Assembly (NCBI GenBank): GCA_013368315.1
Contig: JAACJM010000004.1
Span: 806,001-870,000, forward strand
Length of the DNA: 64,000 nucleotides
Direction of reading: 5' to 3'
Origin: Tetrapyrgos nigripes
Lineage: Eukaryota; Basidiomycota; Agaricomycetes; Agaricales; Campanellaceae
The translations under genes were made by a program, and so were the position numbers. The notes beneath the pieces were generated by a model, which was not told the origin of the DNA, searched no databases, and saw only the letters and a program-made list of their open reading frames with translations. Shown here in pieces: positions 23,649 to 36,139 of the stretch (its first letter is position 1; each line of letters begins with the position of its first letter).

Positions 23649-25682
23649 TCAATCAAGTATATCCATCTCCCATCCTAATCTCAGCTCCCGCGAAGCTCCA
23701 CAAAACTCGGGATCCCAGCCAGCCAAAAGCTCATTCCAACTGTCTCCATCTTTACCATCTGTTTCAACTGCACAAAATACATCCAATCGAGTCTTCTCAC
23801 AGACGGCTCCATAGCTATCCCGATCTACCCACTCCAGGCAGAAGCCCGCATCCGGGTCTATCTTCCAATCTCTTGAGCTACCAGCACAGTCACGCATCTT
23901 CGTACTAGCGATATCACTAAACCTCCGAATCTGTGGTACAGCGTCATCATGCCAACCACGATCCACAGTCATTTTGAAGGATGTGAATGATAGGCGTGAC
24001 TCCAGCATGTCGCAGATGCTTGTAAGAACCTCAACATTCATCATTTTCCTCATAGACAACGACAATTTGGCGAGTTTCGGAACGAGGGGAAGATATGGGT
24101 TTGCCGCACTGGAGCTGCTAGCCTGCGTAGAGACATCTGCTTGGATGACCAACTGCCGGACGAACGCTTCGCAATTGAAAATGCTAGAGTCCACGCTGGA
24201 CATGGGCATTTCCAGACGCGTGAGATGAGGCACCAAACGAAGGATTCCACCAGTTCTTTCTCCCGACTCGGATAACTGCCCGATCACCTCATCCAACGCG
24301 AAAAACACATTCCCCAACACAAATTCCTTCAACGGGGGTTTTGATCTTGTCAGCATGTAAGCGAGTGGGGCAATGGATGTTATAGATGGGGTATTAAAGA
24401 CGACGTCGTAGGACAATGGATGAGCATAGAGTTCTAGAGACTCCAAATTGGGGACGCAGAGGAAATGGAAGATATAGAGGGCGTGGTCAAGATTGCTATT
24501 CGACATTTTGAGACGGGTGAGGGAAGTTGATGTGGTTGTAGGAAAATCATCCGAGGGAGGATCTCGCCAGTACTGGTACCACGATAGGTCGAGCTCTTGT
24601 AAGTTGGGACATCTATCCAAGACACGGATGTATTCGTGGTCGAAAGAGTGGAGAGTGAGGGAAGTGAGACCCGTAAGAGGAAGGTTGCTTAAAATTCCAG
24701 GGTTTTCGTGTAATGTGAGCCGACGAAGATTGACAGCGGACGAGAAAACCTGAGAGCAGATATTCCCTTGGTGCTCATAAAGATCCTGGTCGCCTGGAGA
24801 AAAATCCAAGGATAAATCCAACAACTCCAGTCTCGAGAAATCGAACGAATGTAGAAGCTCTTCCTGCTCCTCAAATGTATGTTCCCTTTCTCTGTCGCCG
24901 TAGCCCAGCTCCATCATCTCTATAATATTTGCCCATCCCACTCTAACCTTCGCCTCCTTCCATCTATTCCCATACTCCAACAACATTCCAAACCCTTTAC
25001 GCGCCCTACTGCGCTGTTCCTTAATACCACCATATACTGCCCTCGCATCAACAGTCAGAGATGTTCCTTTCGACAATCTCAATGCCATTGAAAGGAGGTC
25101 CAAATCTTTGAAAGAAATATCCTCGAGCTGGACATGAATATTTGGCCACAGATTGGGATTATTCAAAGCTACAGACCTCCAGAGGCTGCAGACGCGTGCA
25201 AGAGTGAGAGAAGGGACGGCGATGGAGCCAGAGTGATGCCCCGTGTACGCATTGTGGGGATGGGATCTGGAACGTCTGAAGTGCTTGCTACGACTCGGCA
25301 GGCCTTTCTCCTTCATCCGTTCTATTTCGTCCGTGCAGTAGATAGTGAATATGTCTCCAAGTGTCTCTGCGGGGAGTCTCCTTATAGGAGCAAGTAGTGC
25401 ATGTTTCCTGTTCTTTGCTTTCTGGGCTTTCCTCGTCTCATCCTCGAGGAAACGAGTCCAGGTACGAAGGCGAGCTATTTGCTCTTTGTAAATCTCAATC
25501 TGATGTGAGAAGGATTGGATGGAAGACAGGAGAGAAACAACTTCAGAGTTGGAAGGGGAGTAGGTTGAGCGTAGTTGAGAGGTGTTTAGGGAGCAGTCTG
25601 GATCATGGAAAGCAGGAATGGGGATGGAGCAACTCGAGCAGAGCATGTCGTTTTCGACTTCAGCTTGAGATTTCGATGGCAT
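23649..25682 (-). CDS. F-box protein with LRR-like repeats
   Basis: Intact single-exon F-box family gene of about 677 residues, start ATG 25682 (MPSKSQAEVENDMLCSSC). A CSSC pair opens the protein, followed by a coiled coil (IQSFSHQIEIYKEQIARL) and the F-box block (LLAPIRRLPAETLGDIFTIY, then VPSLTLARVCSLWRSVALNN, then PNLWPNIHVQ). LRR-like repeats fill the rest (LELLDLSLDF, LRRLTLHENP, LTSLTLHSFD, LQELDLSW). The same layout occurs in the broken plus-strand F-box gene 2.3 kb away, so the two are paralogues. Such proteins are expected to link a target to the SCF ubiquitin ligase through SKP1; the target is unknown. No introns and no breaks were seen. Confidence 0.88.
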   Translation of the reverse strand: MPSKSQAEVENDMLCSSCSIPIPAFHDPDCSLNTSQLRSTYSPSNSEVVSLLSSIQSFSHQIEIYKEQIARLRTWTRFLEDETRKAQKAKNRKHALLAPIRRLPAETLGDIFTIYCTDEIERMKEKGLPSRSKHFRRSRSHPHNAYTGHHSGSIAVPSLTLARVCSLWRSVALNNPNLWPNIHVQLEDISFKDLDLLSMALRLSKGTSLTVDARAVYGGIKEQRSRARKGFGMLLEYGNRWKEAKVRVGWANIIEMMELGYGDREREHTFEEQEELLHSFDFSRLELLDLSLDFSPGDQDLYEHQGNICSQVFSSAVNLRRLTLHENPGILSNLPLTGLTSLTLHSFDHEYIRVLDRCPNLQELDLSWYQYWRDPPSDDFPTTTSTSLTRLKMSNSNLDHALYIFHFLCVPNLESLELYAHPLSYDVVFNTPSITSIAPLAYMLTRSKPPLKEFVLGNVFFALDEVIGQLSESGERTGGILRLVPHLTRLEMPMSSVDSSIFNCEAFVRQLVIQADVSTQASSSSAANPYLPLVPKLAKLSLSMRKMMNVEVLTSICDMLESRLSFTSFKMTVDRGWHDDAVPQIRRFSDIASTKMRDCAGSSRDWKIDPDAGFCLEWVDRDSYGAVCEKTRLDVFCAVETDGKDGDSWNELLAGWDPEFCGASRELRLGWEMDILD

Positions 25683-26418
25683 TGGGTCAACCGCTGACTG
25701 GACTTTAGACGACAAGCCGTAGTGAAGAAAACTTGTTCACACATACCTGAGGAGTATCTGAATTTCCGGATTTGTCTAGGAGTCGAAGACGTCGCTCCTG
25801 ATTTTGACCATTCAACCCTGGATAGGACTGGTTATAACCGCATTCCAGCTTGGGTTACGAGTCATATTTTGACATTTGAGGCTTGCGGGCCCGTCCATGA
25901 TATTTCGATCATCTTTTGTGCTGAGGACACCTGAAGAGTCGAAATGACGCAGAGGCACCGGATGCACGGCAGTTTGACGCTGTAAGATCGACATACGATA
26001 TGAAACGTCAGCGCACTGTCTGGTAGCAAGACGCTATCCCGCCGGGTTGGGCGGATGGAGGATGAGAACCAGTTTGACATAGTTGGACTAGTGAAAGACG
26101 CGAGCACTTTCCGAACACTGCCTTGGAACAGCCTATGCTACTGATGCGCCTTGCAGAACGTCAGACGTCGGTAAGCATGCAACTATTTCTGACAGTAAAG
26201 ATACGGTGAACCCATTCATTTTATACACAATGAGCAGCAGAAAAAATACAAGAGAAACGACTACGAAAAGGAGCGAGAACTAGAGGGCACTGAGGCTGCT
26301 CACGCATCTCAGCGCGTGTCCAGAACGAGGGGATTCATGCTTGCTTTACGAGATTAAATCCCCTGTTACAAATAACCGTTTATCCCCAAGGAACACAAAT
26401 GGACGGTATAGTAAAGAC

Positions 26419-27252
26419 TTACATATTCACAGCAGTGGGAGACAGATCATCAACTGTTGTAGGTGAGGCATTCTCTGTTGGGACAACAGTATTCTCTGTT
26501 GAGGACAAATCATTGTCCTCTGATGAGAACAAATCATTCTCCTCTGATGAGGGTGAATCATTCTCCTCTGATGAGGACGAATCACTCTCTACTGAACGAG
26601 TGGAGCAAATATTGAAGTTTCGAGACTGGATCCTGACAGTAGGCATGGGTACAACAATTCTACCATATTTGGTGATGGCGACAATGTCCGGTAGCTGAAA
26701 ATGAATATCTGGAAGTAGAACATTGTATGCCAGTCGATTACCGAAGTGATTAACACTTGCGTCGCATGCACGAACGAGGACACCACTATGTGGGGAAGAC
26801 CATGACCACATTGTCAGAACCCCATGAGGGACGGGGAACGAAGCCACAGGGGTAATCAATTGGTATAGCGAAAGAGTGTGGGATGTTTTCTGCATCCTTT
26901 TCAAGCTCATCATATGCATATGGACTTCCTCCTTCAGGTGTGCTGGCTCTGGGTATAGATTGGTCAGGACACTGTGAGTGACAGGGAGCAATGTCACCGG
27001 GGATGTTGTCTGTGGCCGGCCGATCTTGTCCTTCAAGCTCATCATAAGAGCTTCCTCCTTCACATGTGCTGGCTGCATGCACCTGTACCTCAGTTCCATT
27101 GAGGCCGCTCCCTCCTTTTCCTCCAGATGGCTCACCACCAGGGAGAACTGTGGGTATAGATGCTGTGGGTGCAGATGCAATTGACAAAGGGTCCTGGATG
27201 TTGGATTGAGACAGCATAGGTGGAGGATGAGATGTCTGAAATAGAGCGCCAA
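26419..27252 (-). pseudogene. Uncharacterised low-complexity reading frame, probably disrupted
   Basis: I do not recognise this. On the minus strand a 27217-26786 frame reads a Gly/Ser/Pro/Glu-rich protein with an internal near-repeat (EGGSSYDELEGQDRP and EGGSPYAYDELEKDAEN), ending WGSDNVVMVFPT. The overlapping second frame then continues smoothly from SGVLVRACDASVNHFGNRL through ITKYGRIVVPMPTVRIQ to the SSEEND repeats and a donor-like GTAAGTC at about 26418. A one-base shift near 26790 would join the two halves. It may be a degenerate gene or one with an intron I cannot place. The rest of 25683-27722 holds no other gene I can support; a poly-T run lies near 27588-27600. Confidence 0.35.
26501..26596. 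repeat. 24-bp tandem repeat, four imperfect copies
   Basis: Four units of 24 bp at 26501, 26525, 26549 and 26573, each of the type GAGGACAAATCATTNTCCTC plus TGAT. The period is a multiple of three, so it stays open in frame on both strands. On the minus strand it encodes SSEEND-type octapeptides. Confidence 0.8.
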
Positions 27253-27722
27253 GTTAGTCTTATGGTTTTCTGTAGGCGCGGGCAGCGCTGATGACTTATG
27301 ACATAATCATGCAGGCTCCCACGCCTCTGGCCTTATTCGGTCGACGCGTCTTCTTCTCTTACCAGCATCTTCAGCTTGCCGTTGACTGTATCCCGCCCTC
27401 ATTTCACTCTCGTTGCACCCTTAACCTGTTCGCTTTTATTCTTATGCCTCTAAAAAACCCGCATGGACTGAAGATTCTGGATTAGAAGCGCTCAAACTCG
27501 TTGTTTCTCGGCGTATTCCTCAATAGCCAAATGGACTGCGCGACTATCAAATAGGACCCATTTCCCAGGTTCTCAATCGTGAACATGTCTTTTTTTTTTT
27601 ACTGGAACTGGGTCTGGGAAGGCTTCTCTATTTACCGTACCACTTGTTGTCCATCGGGAACTCTCAACATAACGAAGACTATCCTCCTCTCCCCGTGCAA
27701 AAGAATGCCGTAGCTGTTGTTA

Positions 27723-28341
27723 TTACGCTGACCAAAAGTCTAGCAAATAGTATAGTAAGTCTATATGGATTGTCTTAACTGAGTATTGTATCTAATTTTT
27801 GTTGAGCTCCATGAAATAGAAACACACCAGAAAACATGAACAACATGGGGCACACATACCGCCCCCTCTATACTCTGTAGCACTGTAAGTACTCCCCATG
27901 CAATTCTGAGATGTTCTCTTGCAGCGCGGATAATACATATATGAGTAGTTGGAGAGTAATACTTGACTATGTAGACGACGCGTTAGAAAGGAAAAGCAAA
28001 GAGAAAAGGCAAAATCAACGCACCAGTGAGACTCGGAGCAACTGCTCCCCAACCGACATCTCCAAAATAGCTTAGTACACTCTCTCGAAGTGCTGCCCAA
28101 ACATGTTTGCCTTCGATGTTACAGAGGCCACTTGTACTCGAATTCCTCCCCATCCAACCTTTGGTCGTAGACTCGACATCAAATCCGAGATCCAATACGA
28201 CAAGGAGCCAACGATTCTGTCATAGTCGGAGAAATTTGAGAAGACGATAGTGTCCTGAGGACTACATCCTTTTAGTATCTCAGATTGGAACTGATGGACG
28301 CAGGAAGGTACTTTTACCTTGCTTACCTTGAAGCGGACCAT
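27723..28341 (-). CDS. POP5: RNase P/MRP subunit POP5
   Basis: Protein subunit of nuclear RNase P and RNase MRP, which mature tRNA 5' ends and rRNA. The first exon is only MVRFK (28341-28327); splicing to NRWLLVVLDLGF near 28220 gives the typical start of the family. The same exon continues to ALRESVLSYFGDVGWGAVAP and SLT. After an intron the core VKYYSPTTHICIIRAAREHL, then RIAWGVLTVL, and VCVPHVVHVS follow. This is the Rpp14/Pop5 fold in full. The last exon is the least certain: a donor after HVS and acceptor near 27778 give VKTIHIDLLYYLLDFWSA and a stop at 27723, which is not the usual POP5 tail. Start codon chosen by family match. Confidence 0.82.
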
Positions 28342-28363
28342 GATGGTAAAGAGTTCGTTTGAG

Positions 28364-28369
28364 ACGCGT
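28364..28369. promoter_or_regulatory. ACGCGT palindrome close to the POP5 start
   Basis: ACGCGT lies 23 bp before the POP5 start codon. It is the third such palindrome near a start in this window. Whether it is used is unknown. The interval 28370-28889, up to the next gene's 3' end, shows no gene. Confidence 0.3.
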
Positions 28370-28889
28370 CGCTACGTCGCTGTGCTACCAAGAGTAGCAG
28401 TAGGACCTCATTGTCTAAGATCAACGCGAGCAGACTTGACGTAACGAAAGACAAAGCTCTAACCTGACCATTTTATGCGCAACCAAATACGATATAGGTA
28501 CAGGTAGGTTGATTTTACTTTATGACAGCCAGTGTCTAAAAAAACTGCACAAAAAGTTTTTTCATTCAGAGTCCAAAATCCCAACCCAGCACCTTATACT
28601 GTGACTACGCGGTTTTGGAACCAGAGAGTGCTTCAAATTGCTTCATTTCGTCACAGTCTTCTTTGTCACTGTATGGAACTGGAGATTGATGCAGATGCTT
28701 GATGACTGAGCGAGTCCCTAGACACAGTCACCGTCCGTTCGACTTCTAACACAGGTCAAATCAGTCCCCAGTCCCTAAGTGGACGCCAAGGTGACGATCA
28801 CTCACTTATACCCATACCCTCCAAAGCAGACTCTGCGGTTTTCCCTGCGCGCGTCGCCCAAGCCCTCCGATGCCGTCATCATCGTCGAC

Positions 28890-30463
28890 CTACTTCCTAA
28901 TGTTCCCAAACTTCCAATGATACTCATGGCACCCATAAAGCTTTGCGTATTTTTGCGTATACGAACGCGAACGCGAATATGTAGGCTGCACGCTCTGAGC
29001 CATATAAGCATTCTTAAATTCCCCTTGGAAACTCATCAAGCTAAGCCTTTTATTGACATCCAACCTTGGTGATGATTCCAAATCATCTAAACCTCTTGAA
29101 TTGGAACTACGATCAACCTGACGGCTATTAAGATTGGCGAAGAGGGTGGCGAGGTACAAGGGTGTAAGGATCCATGTGAGGGCGGTTTCGACTTGAAGAA
29201 AATAATAATAAAAAGGAAGAGAGAGAGAAGATATGTAAGTATGGGAAGGTTAATAATAAAGATGGGATAGACTCAGTGCTCACTGTTACTGGTCTCATGA
29301 AAGATATAGACAATAAGCGTGCTCAGGGCGAGACAGGATGTTATAGAACCCGTCTGGATGGACTGGCGTACAAGTCGACGGACGATGCTGTGGTTGAAAG
29401 ATACACATATACATATATCAGTTGCACAAAAAAGATATGAGAGGACCCACCTCTCAGCCTCCTGAGAAAGGGTGGTCAGAGTGTTCAGCTGCACGACAAG
29501 AGCCGCAGCTATAGCGATGTCTAATTAAAAATTGATTGAGCAACCGTTATAGAGAAAACCTAACGATGACCACTCACCAGTAACACTCTGCGCAAGCAAC
29601 CAAACGAAAACAGGTACTCGAATAAAGTGACGCTGCTCAAATCGTGGGTGTTTGACAATGACAGTGGCTACGGAGATGCTGCCGGAGAACTGTATGGTGT
29701 TAGAGAAGTGGTTAGCAAACGAGAAAAAAGAAGTGATAAAATTGGTATTTGATAAAACATAATAGGACTAACAGCTGTTAAGACCAGGACGGAGAGAACG
29801 ACAGAGATAGGAACATTTCGCGACCTGTGGAGAGAGAATCAGTGGTAAGAACAGTGTGGTCAGATCTGAGAAAAGTTGTTCCTTGACTCACAAATTCCAA
29901 TGCCGGTGGATAAGAAAGAACTGGACAATCATCACCGTTATGGCTGAAGATACGAGGAACACTTGGACAGGCCACCACTACATCGTTTCGAAAAGAAGAA
30001 AAAACGATTCATCAACATCAACGTCAAAAGGGAAAAGAAAACGTTGTGGGGAACCCACCTGTCGTTCCAGATAGTCTTGATCTCCCCAATGCGTAATCAT
30101 ATACTAGAGTTATAAATTAGTAACAGATTCCTCGTCGTCCTAAGCTGGAGCGACATACAAGATAAACCTCTGTATATCCAGCAAACTGCATAACTCCCCC
30201 CGTAAAGAGAGACACCCCAACAAGGACTTTGAGGATAGGTTTGTCGGATGGGTAGTTTTTGAAGTAACGAAATGCCGCACGGGCGACATGAGTGTTGAGT
30301 ACTGTCGCTGTCCAGGTTGCGATGAGGATGGAGCTGCAGTTGGGGCCATTGGTCGGTGATTATTGTAAGGGTAGAGGACAATGGTAACACGAAAGCAATG
30401 AAGATACGGAATGGTGAAAATAGATAATGATACACACCCAAGAGTCTCATCGTATACACCCAT
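28890..30463 (-). CDS. DUF6534-type multi-pass membrane protein
   Basis: Basidiomycete-specific seven-helix-type membrane family of unknown function. The first exon MGVYDETLG starts at 30463 and splices to SILIATWTATVLNTHVARAA, then FRYFKNYPSDKPILKVLVGV. Short exons follow: THWGDQDYLERQ, WWPVQVFLVSSAITVMIVQF, LSRNVPISVVLSVLVLTA, FSGSISVATVIVKHPRFEQ, DIAIAAALVVQLNTLTTLSQ, SIVRRLVRQSIQTGSITSCL, and the last one ETALTWILTPLYLATLFANL followed by NSR, the family's end-of-domain block. A hydrophilic Ser/Arg-rich tail ends at 28890 (KFGNIRK). All junctions keep frame with GT..AG. It is somewhat unlike its better-known relatives in the first helices. Function and ligand are unknown. Confidence 0.78.
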
Positions 30464-33400
30464 TTTGTCTTTTCCCACACACTCGTCCTCTTGCTAAACA
30501 CAGATCGTTGGAACTTGTAACTCCGGTTGTAGTTGTACTTGGAATTGAATGTGGGGAGACGACTAGACCAGGCTGTCCTGTCCCGTCCGTTGGCAATGAG
30601 TATACCATCTAACAGCGGTGTACGCATACATTATATAGCAGTGATCAAGAATCCCTTTCTTCAAGCCGGGACCGGCACCTTGGGGGAAGGCTAAGTGAAT
30701 GGTATCGGTAGTCGCGATGAACACGATAGGGAGGAAGGATAGGAGCAAGAGGAAAGGAGACCGGGATGTGTAATTGCTTGCGCCTACGATCAGATCATGG
30801 AGCTAAAGCTCGAGAGGGTGTTTGTGTCCTGGCGTGTAAACATTCACCCTGGCGGTCCATGGCCATGGCATGGGTGTCGAATGTACGAGGGTATGAAGAA
30901 ATTAGCCGCCCAGCAACCGCTGAAGACTCACGAAGTCTCATTTGCCATATGCCATCAAGAACAAGAACGGATGTCTCGGACGTCACGATCTCCTGTATCC
31001 AGGAGAAAGGAGTAAACAGAAGTGAGAATCTAGTGCGGATTTGCGTGGATCTATTGCAGGCTCAGCGCTCAACCGTGGCTTATATCCAATCCCTGAGTAT
31101 TTATTTAAAGCTACTAGGGGTTGACTCGTTTTCGTAGCACTTGATATCGTCCTTACAGTCACTACCAACGGAACCATTTCTTCTCTTCTACGGTTAGTAA
31201 CGGTTAGTTGAGAAATTTAAAAGACGCGCAGAACTATACCCACCCTAGCTAGTAGCGTCGATATCCTTAGTTGTTGCCCCAAAGTTGCCCCAAAGTGTTG
31301 ATTATGGCTACCTCCCCGTTGCCCTGTTAAGACGTTCAGACGAGTAGACGTGATGGAATTCAGAGGAGGATTTCCGGCAATTGCTGCGGCAAGGTTCCAA
31401 AATTGGTCGTTCAATGCAAGACGCGAGTTCCTTGAGTGCGCTTGCCTGCTCATTGTTCTGATATCCTAGATCTCTTGCAGGCTTTTCCATCAGCTTAATC
31501 CTCGGGCTATTGTCTTTCAAATTTGTAGCCAGCACACCTGTCACCTGTACCCTTTTGTCCAACTGCCAGGTTCAAAGACTCGAAACCCATTGCAAAACCT
31601 CCCAAAGTCCATACACACCCAGTAGTAGCCAATATTCCGTGGCCAGAAGTTAGTTGGGAAACATCAAATCTCTGGTGCTCGGAAACGGATTCGAAAACTT
31701 TAAATTTCCGAAACCTTCGGCAAGCGATCCGATTGGCTCGGATCCGCTTCCGATAGATTTCTGAAGCACGAAAACCTTTCGTTTCCAAACGAGTTTCCTG
31801 GTCGCTCGAAAGCTTGACCTTTCCGAACTAACTTTTGACGAGTGAATATTGGTTACTGCTGGGTGTGATATGCTCTGCCTTACACTGGTCTCGCACTGAT
31901 CGATGGTTCTTTATGCGTCTATGTCTTAATATTTCCGTCTCCTTCCCCTTCATGGTCTGGTGACTCTGGTTCGGGTTCTTCGATACTTGGTACGCTTTGC
32001 AAGTTCGCCAGGTCTGGTCTCATTCGCAGCTGCTGGGCCTGCTGGTGTGGTACGGTGTAGCCATACCAGTCTTGGGTCGCGGTACCACCTGGGTGCCACC
32101 TTTTCAGGTGCTGCTTTATGGAGAGAGAGTCAGTCGTCTTCTAGTCCATTCGATGTAGTCAAAAGTGAATGCTAGTGCAACTCGAGGCCACAAAATCACC
32201 CTATTCTACTTAACACCCTCCCCTCTCGTCATCTGTAGGTGTATTTACTCGACGTCGTCAATATCAATGGGGGTGCATCACCAAATTGTTGGTGCAGGCG
32301 CTCCGAGCTGCCCACAAAGCATAGCAGTAGGTTCAACTCGTATCAGGTTTCTGGCATGGTTGCTGGTGCCGCTTGCATAAGCTAGCCAGCCAGCCACGTC
32401 AATTTTCCCGCAAGCTCAAAAGTTCGGCAAGCACAGCACGTTGTACAGTCGATAATTAGGGCCAGTTCGGTTGCCATGTATTTTATGTCGCGTCATGTAA
32501 AATTGTATGATTTTCAGACGCGTCAATTTTGCTTCAATTCTGAAAAAACGCGGATTGTTCGGAAGACTTTTTCAAAGGTGTAGACAAACACGACATTACA
32601 AGTACGCGCGTTCGGTTGCCAGTGCTGCTACAGACCGTTTCGCGTCTCTTCATTCTGATGATCATTTCTTTCTCATTTCTTTCTAATTTCTTTGGATCGG
32701 TCGACATATCTAATTAAACGTACTTATTATGATTCGTCCTCATTATTTATACGTACGCTCTTTCATTATTGCAATGATAACTACGCTCTGCAAGGCATGC
32801 CATACTTGCATAGTACACTGGACCAACACTGGAAGACTTGAAGTATAGAAAAATAAATTCGCATATCCTAGTCGGCACCATCGGGCCAGCCCCGAGTAGC
32901 AAGCGCCTTCAACTGAATTTTCTGACTTGACCTACAACGCCCATGTCGCTTCAGTGTGGCTCCTCAACGACACGTCGACACCCTGCCATTATTGGTATAA
33001 TCGCCAGTTTTTCGCCTACACGAGCATCAAACCTCCTTTTTCAATGGAGCAGCTACGCTCCCACTAGTACCAACTTGGATGTAGGTTTTTCTTGCAATTG
33101 AAGTGCCGCTGCCAAATTGAAATATACTACCACCCACTACCACGCATTGTAAGTAAAAACCAAGTCAGCTGCAGGTGGCCTACCTTCAATGCGCAAGATG
33201 GGTAACAAAAAATCTGATATAAATGCTCGTGGTCCATCTACATGTGGTCTACATGTCTTTTTATGCTTATGAGGATGAAATATCGTCGTCGTCGTAGTCC
33301 AAGGTAGATGGTACCATATGTAACTATTCGTAAGTAGTCATTGATCAATCAAACTCGTAAAATCGTCCTCTACCATTATGTATACATACATATGTCCCCT

Positions 33401-33472
33401 TTTCAAAAAGCCTTCCAACAGCCATCATGCACCAACTCTCCCTTCCCTCATACTCATACTCATCCTATAGCC
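30464..33472. other. Three-kilobase gene-poor stretch
   Basis: No gene is supported here. A hydrophobic minus-strand frame at 30563-30748 (LLLLSFLPIVFIATTDTIHL) could be an upstream exon or a relic, but it does not join DUF6534 cleanly. Tiny direct repeats are present: GGTTAGTAAC-type units at 31193-31210 and TTGCCCCAAAG twice at 31273-31297. TTTCTTTC(T) runs lie near 32663-32695. The rest is unremarkable. Confidence 0.5.
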
Positions 33473-35454
33473 TCACAGCTCCTGTACCCTCAACCGCTCA
33501 CTCTCTCTCAAAATCCCCCTCGTAACACTCACACTCCCCAACGCACACCCAACACACAAAGCCACCCATAGATAACTTCCCAAACTAACCGGACCGAGGG
33601 TAAAAAGGTTGGACAAAGGTGGCTCTTGACATAGCGCAAAAGCAGAGCTGACGATTGTGGGTGTCACCATACGTGCTGTACACATGAAGAGCTGGACGAG
33701 ACCTATTTTGGTTGTTTGGTAAATTGAAATTGACATGGATCAGTAAATCACTATTGCTACAAGTTTAGAAAGAAGAGGTATGTACTCACCATTCGTCGTA
33801 CCCAACACTTCCGAATCATGGGTATTGTTCCTTATAAGAATCATGCTGACACCAAAACCCAACCCCGCGAATCTTGCGAGAGCTAAAACAATTCCTATAC
33901 CGATCCACAGGACAACTCTGCTTTCGGTTTCGTCCACCCTCGTCTCATCATACGTCGTCCCAAGTTTCGCAACCCACCCCAAACTCCCCAACCCAATCCA
34001 AACCAAAACCCAAAGTTTCATACTAAAATGATAGATAGACTCTGCTTTCCATCTCTTCAACAAAAACGGTAATAAGAAAATTTGTATGGTGATGGAAATG
34101 AAACCAGATGTGGCTAGGGCGTACCCGATGGAAGTCGGGGGGAGACCTAAGCCACCCCCGCCACTCCCGTCGCTGACAGCAGTATATGAGAACAAAACAA
34201 ATAAAACATTAAACGCGATCGCGTTCATTTCCAGTGTGAAACCGCTTAGACAGAGGGAACGGATGATGGGGATTTGGAGAAGGGTTAGGAGAGAGGGGGT
34301 TGGTTTAGCCTTGGGATTTTGATCAGGGCTGGTTAGAGTGATGGTCGAAGAAGATGAAGCGGATCGTGAAGGGGACGGGGATGGGGAAGGGGAAGAGGAA
34401 CGGTCTGAACCTTGGTCCTCATCAGCATATGTTTTTACATTGGCTTGTTCTTGTTCTTGTGCTTCAAGTTTTGCTTTTGGCTTAGCTTTACTCGGAAGAG
34501 TCTATCAAAAGTTAGCATTTGCAAAAATGACGGCAACTAGCATGTTGTAGCTCACCTCCTCAAGACATAGCCACGCAAGAATCACCCCACAAAGGGAAAC
34601 ACACCCAGCAATGAAGCAGGGTAAGAAGAAGGGATGATAATCGAATATGGTATCTTTGAAAAGCTCCGGGAACCTTTTAGCTGGTTCTGAGAGAGAACCA
34701 CCGATGAGGGGACTGAATCGTAGGCAGAAATCGCGTTAGCAAGCTAAGCAATAAGGATGAGAATTTAGAAGGGAAAAGAAGAAGCAAGTTGACGACACTA
34801 CCACCTCCTTTAACCCATATGAATATCCACTCACCCAATAATGCCACCGAGCGGCCAAACCAAACCATACATAGGAAAGGCCTTTGCCTGGTTTGTCTTG
34901 TCGGTTATTTCGCCTAAGACGGCGTGCATGACGGCAGCTGTGCCAGCGCATAGACCGGCCAGGGAACGAGATAGGAGCAGGGAGGTGAGGGAGGTGGAGA
35001 GGCCGAAGAAGATGGTGGCAAGACCGACGCCAATGGTTCCGGCGATGATAACAGGCTTGCGGCCAATGGAGTCTGTGAGGAGAAGTGTTGAACGTGAAGG
35101 CTTCGAGGCTGGGTCGGAATACCTACCTGAGAGACGCGAACAAGTGTATATGGAGAGTAGCTGCGTCAAAGCGAATGTGGATTCCTGCATGAAGCCATCA
35201 GTATGTCGTTGGAATGAGTACGAATACCAAGTACTGACAACAATACCACTGTAGAACCCAGTCTGCGACGGGTCATCGGTGACATGGAGGTAGGCTATGA
35301 ACTCATTGATGTAGGGAAAGATCTGACAAAACGCAATAGGTTCTGCGAGACGGACGAGACAGACCGTTAAGAGATGGGTGATTGGCAAGGGTGTTGGACG
35401 TCGACGAGGGAGAAGGGGAGATTCTTCGTCATGGTGGTCAGTTCTGGAGGGCAT
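33473..35454 (-). CDS. MFS transporter, cluster copy 1
   Basis: Major facilitator of the DHA1/ZIFL-like type. Start ATG 35454 (MPSRTDHHDEESPLLPRRRP, with an acidic dileucine-like ESPLL). Exons give VRLAEPIAFCQIFPYINEF, then YLHVTDDPSQTGFYSGIV, ESTFALTQLLSIYTCSRLS, DSIGRKPVIIAGTIGVGLAT with MFS motif A, PMYGLVWPLGGIIG, PLIGGSLSEPAKRFPELF, and a long Ser/Pro-rich cytoplasmic loop (34340-34550 region). The second half continues RSLCLSGFTLEMNAIAFNVL, PPTSIGYALATSGFISITI, a domain with ARFAGLGFGVSMILIRN, then VQLFMCTARMVTP and SYLWVALCVG to RERLRVQEL. All frames are open. It is the most diverged of the three clustered copies and has an extra C-terminal tail. Substrate unknown. Confidence 0.88.
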
Positions 35455-36139
35455 GAAGAGGAGACGGGGACCATGCTGGAAATGGAATGGCTATAAGAGT
35501 GGCGGGTAAGTAGTGAGAAGAAGAGTTGGATTTCTGATGGAAGTGTTCTTCTCGACGGCGTTGGCCAAGCGTTGGCAGAGAATATGACAAGAATGGGAAA
35601 TACAACTGTACGAGTCAAAGTTTCGAAATACATAAATATGTCCATTCAGTTTCTGATCACATACATACACTCTATCAATAGTAATGCACGGCGATCAACG
35701 GCAATCGGGTTAGGTACCGGTATTCCGAGGTTCCTCCAAATTTATAAAAATGAACCAGTGTATCTCATTCTCTCTAAAGTAAAGTAAAGTGCCTGGATCT
35801 ATCTGTAAGGAATTAGGATGCCCCTAAGATGACGATCAAGTAGGGTAGATTAGAGTTGATTCGACTACTGTACTGCGTATCATTACAAAGAGGAAGTATT
35901 GGGGAAGTATAAGAGACTAAGTATGTACTGTAGTTTGGATCATATGAACCAAGAACAAGTATAAGAAATATGAAGAGAAGGAATGTGATCTGTAAGTGAC
36001 TTGGAAGTAACGAGAGACTATGATATACTAAGAGACCATAAGATACAGTAAATGGAAAGATGAAAAAAGAATGTGAACAGTGTCCCACACCACTGTAATC
36101 CCCGCCTGGAGGTTGGTACCGACTTGGTAGCGACCGATT

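Noticed and set aside
26399..26698. Plus-strand frame with EDKSLSSDENKSFSSD repeats
   Set aside because: It is the opposite strand of the 24-bp repeat; flanks show no coding signal and no start context. Strand cannot be fully decided.
27291..27485. Plus-strand 64-residue frame MTYDIIMQAPTPLALF
   Set aside because: Short, no continuity into neighbouring exons and no recognised family.
30766..31137. 123-residue plus-strand frame
   Set aside because: No domain, no splice continuity, Cys/Arg-rich random-looking composition.
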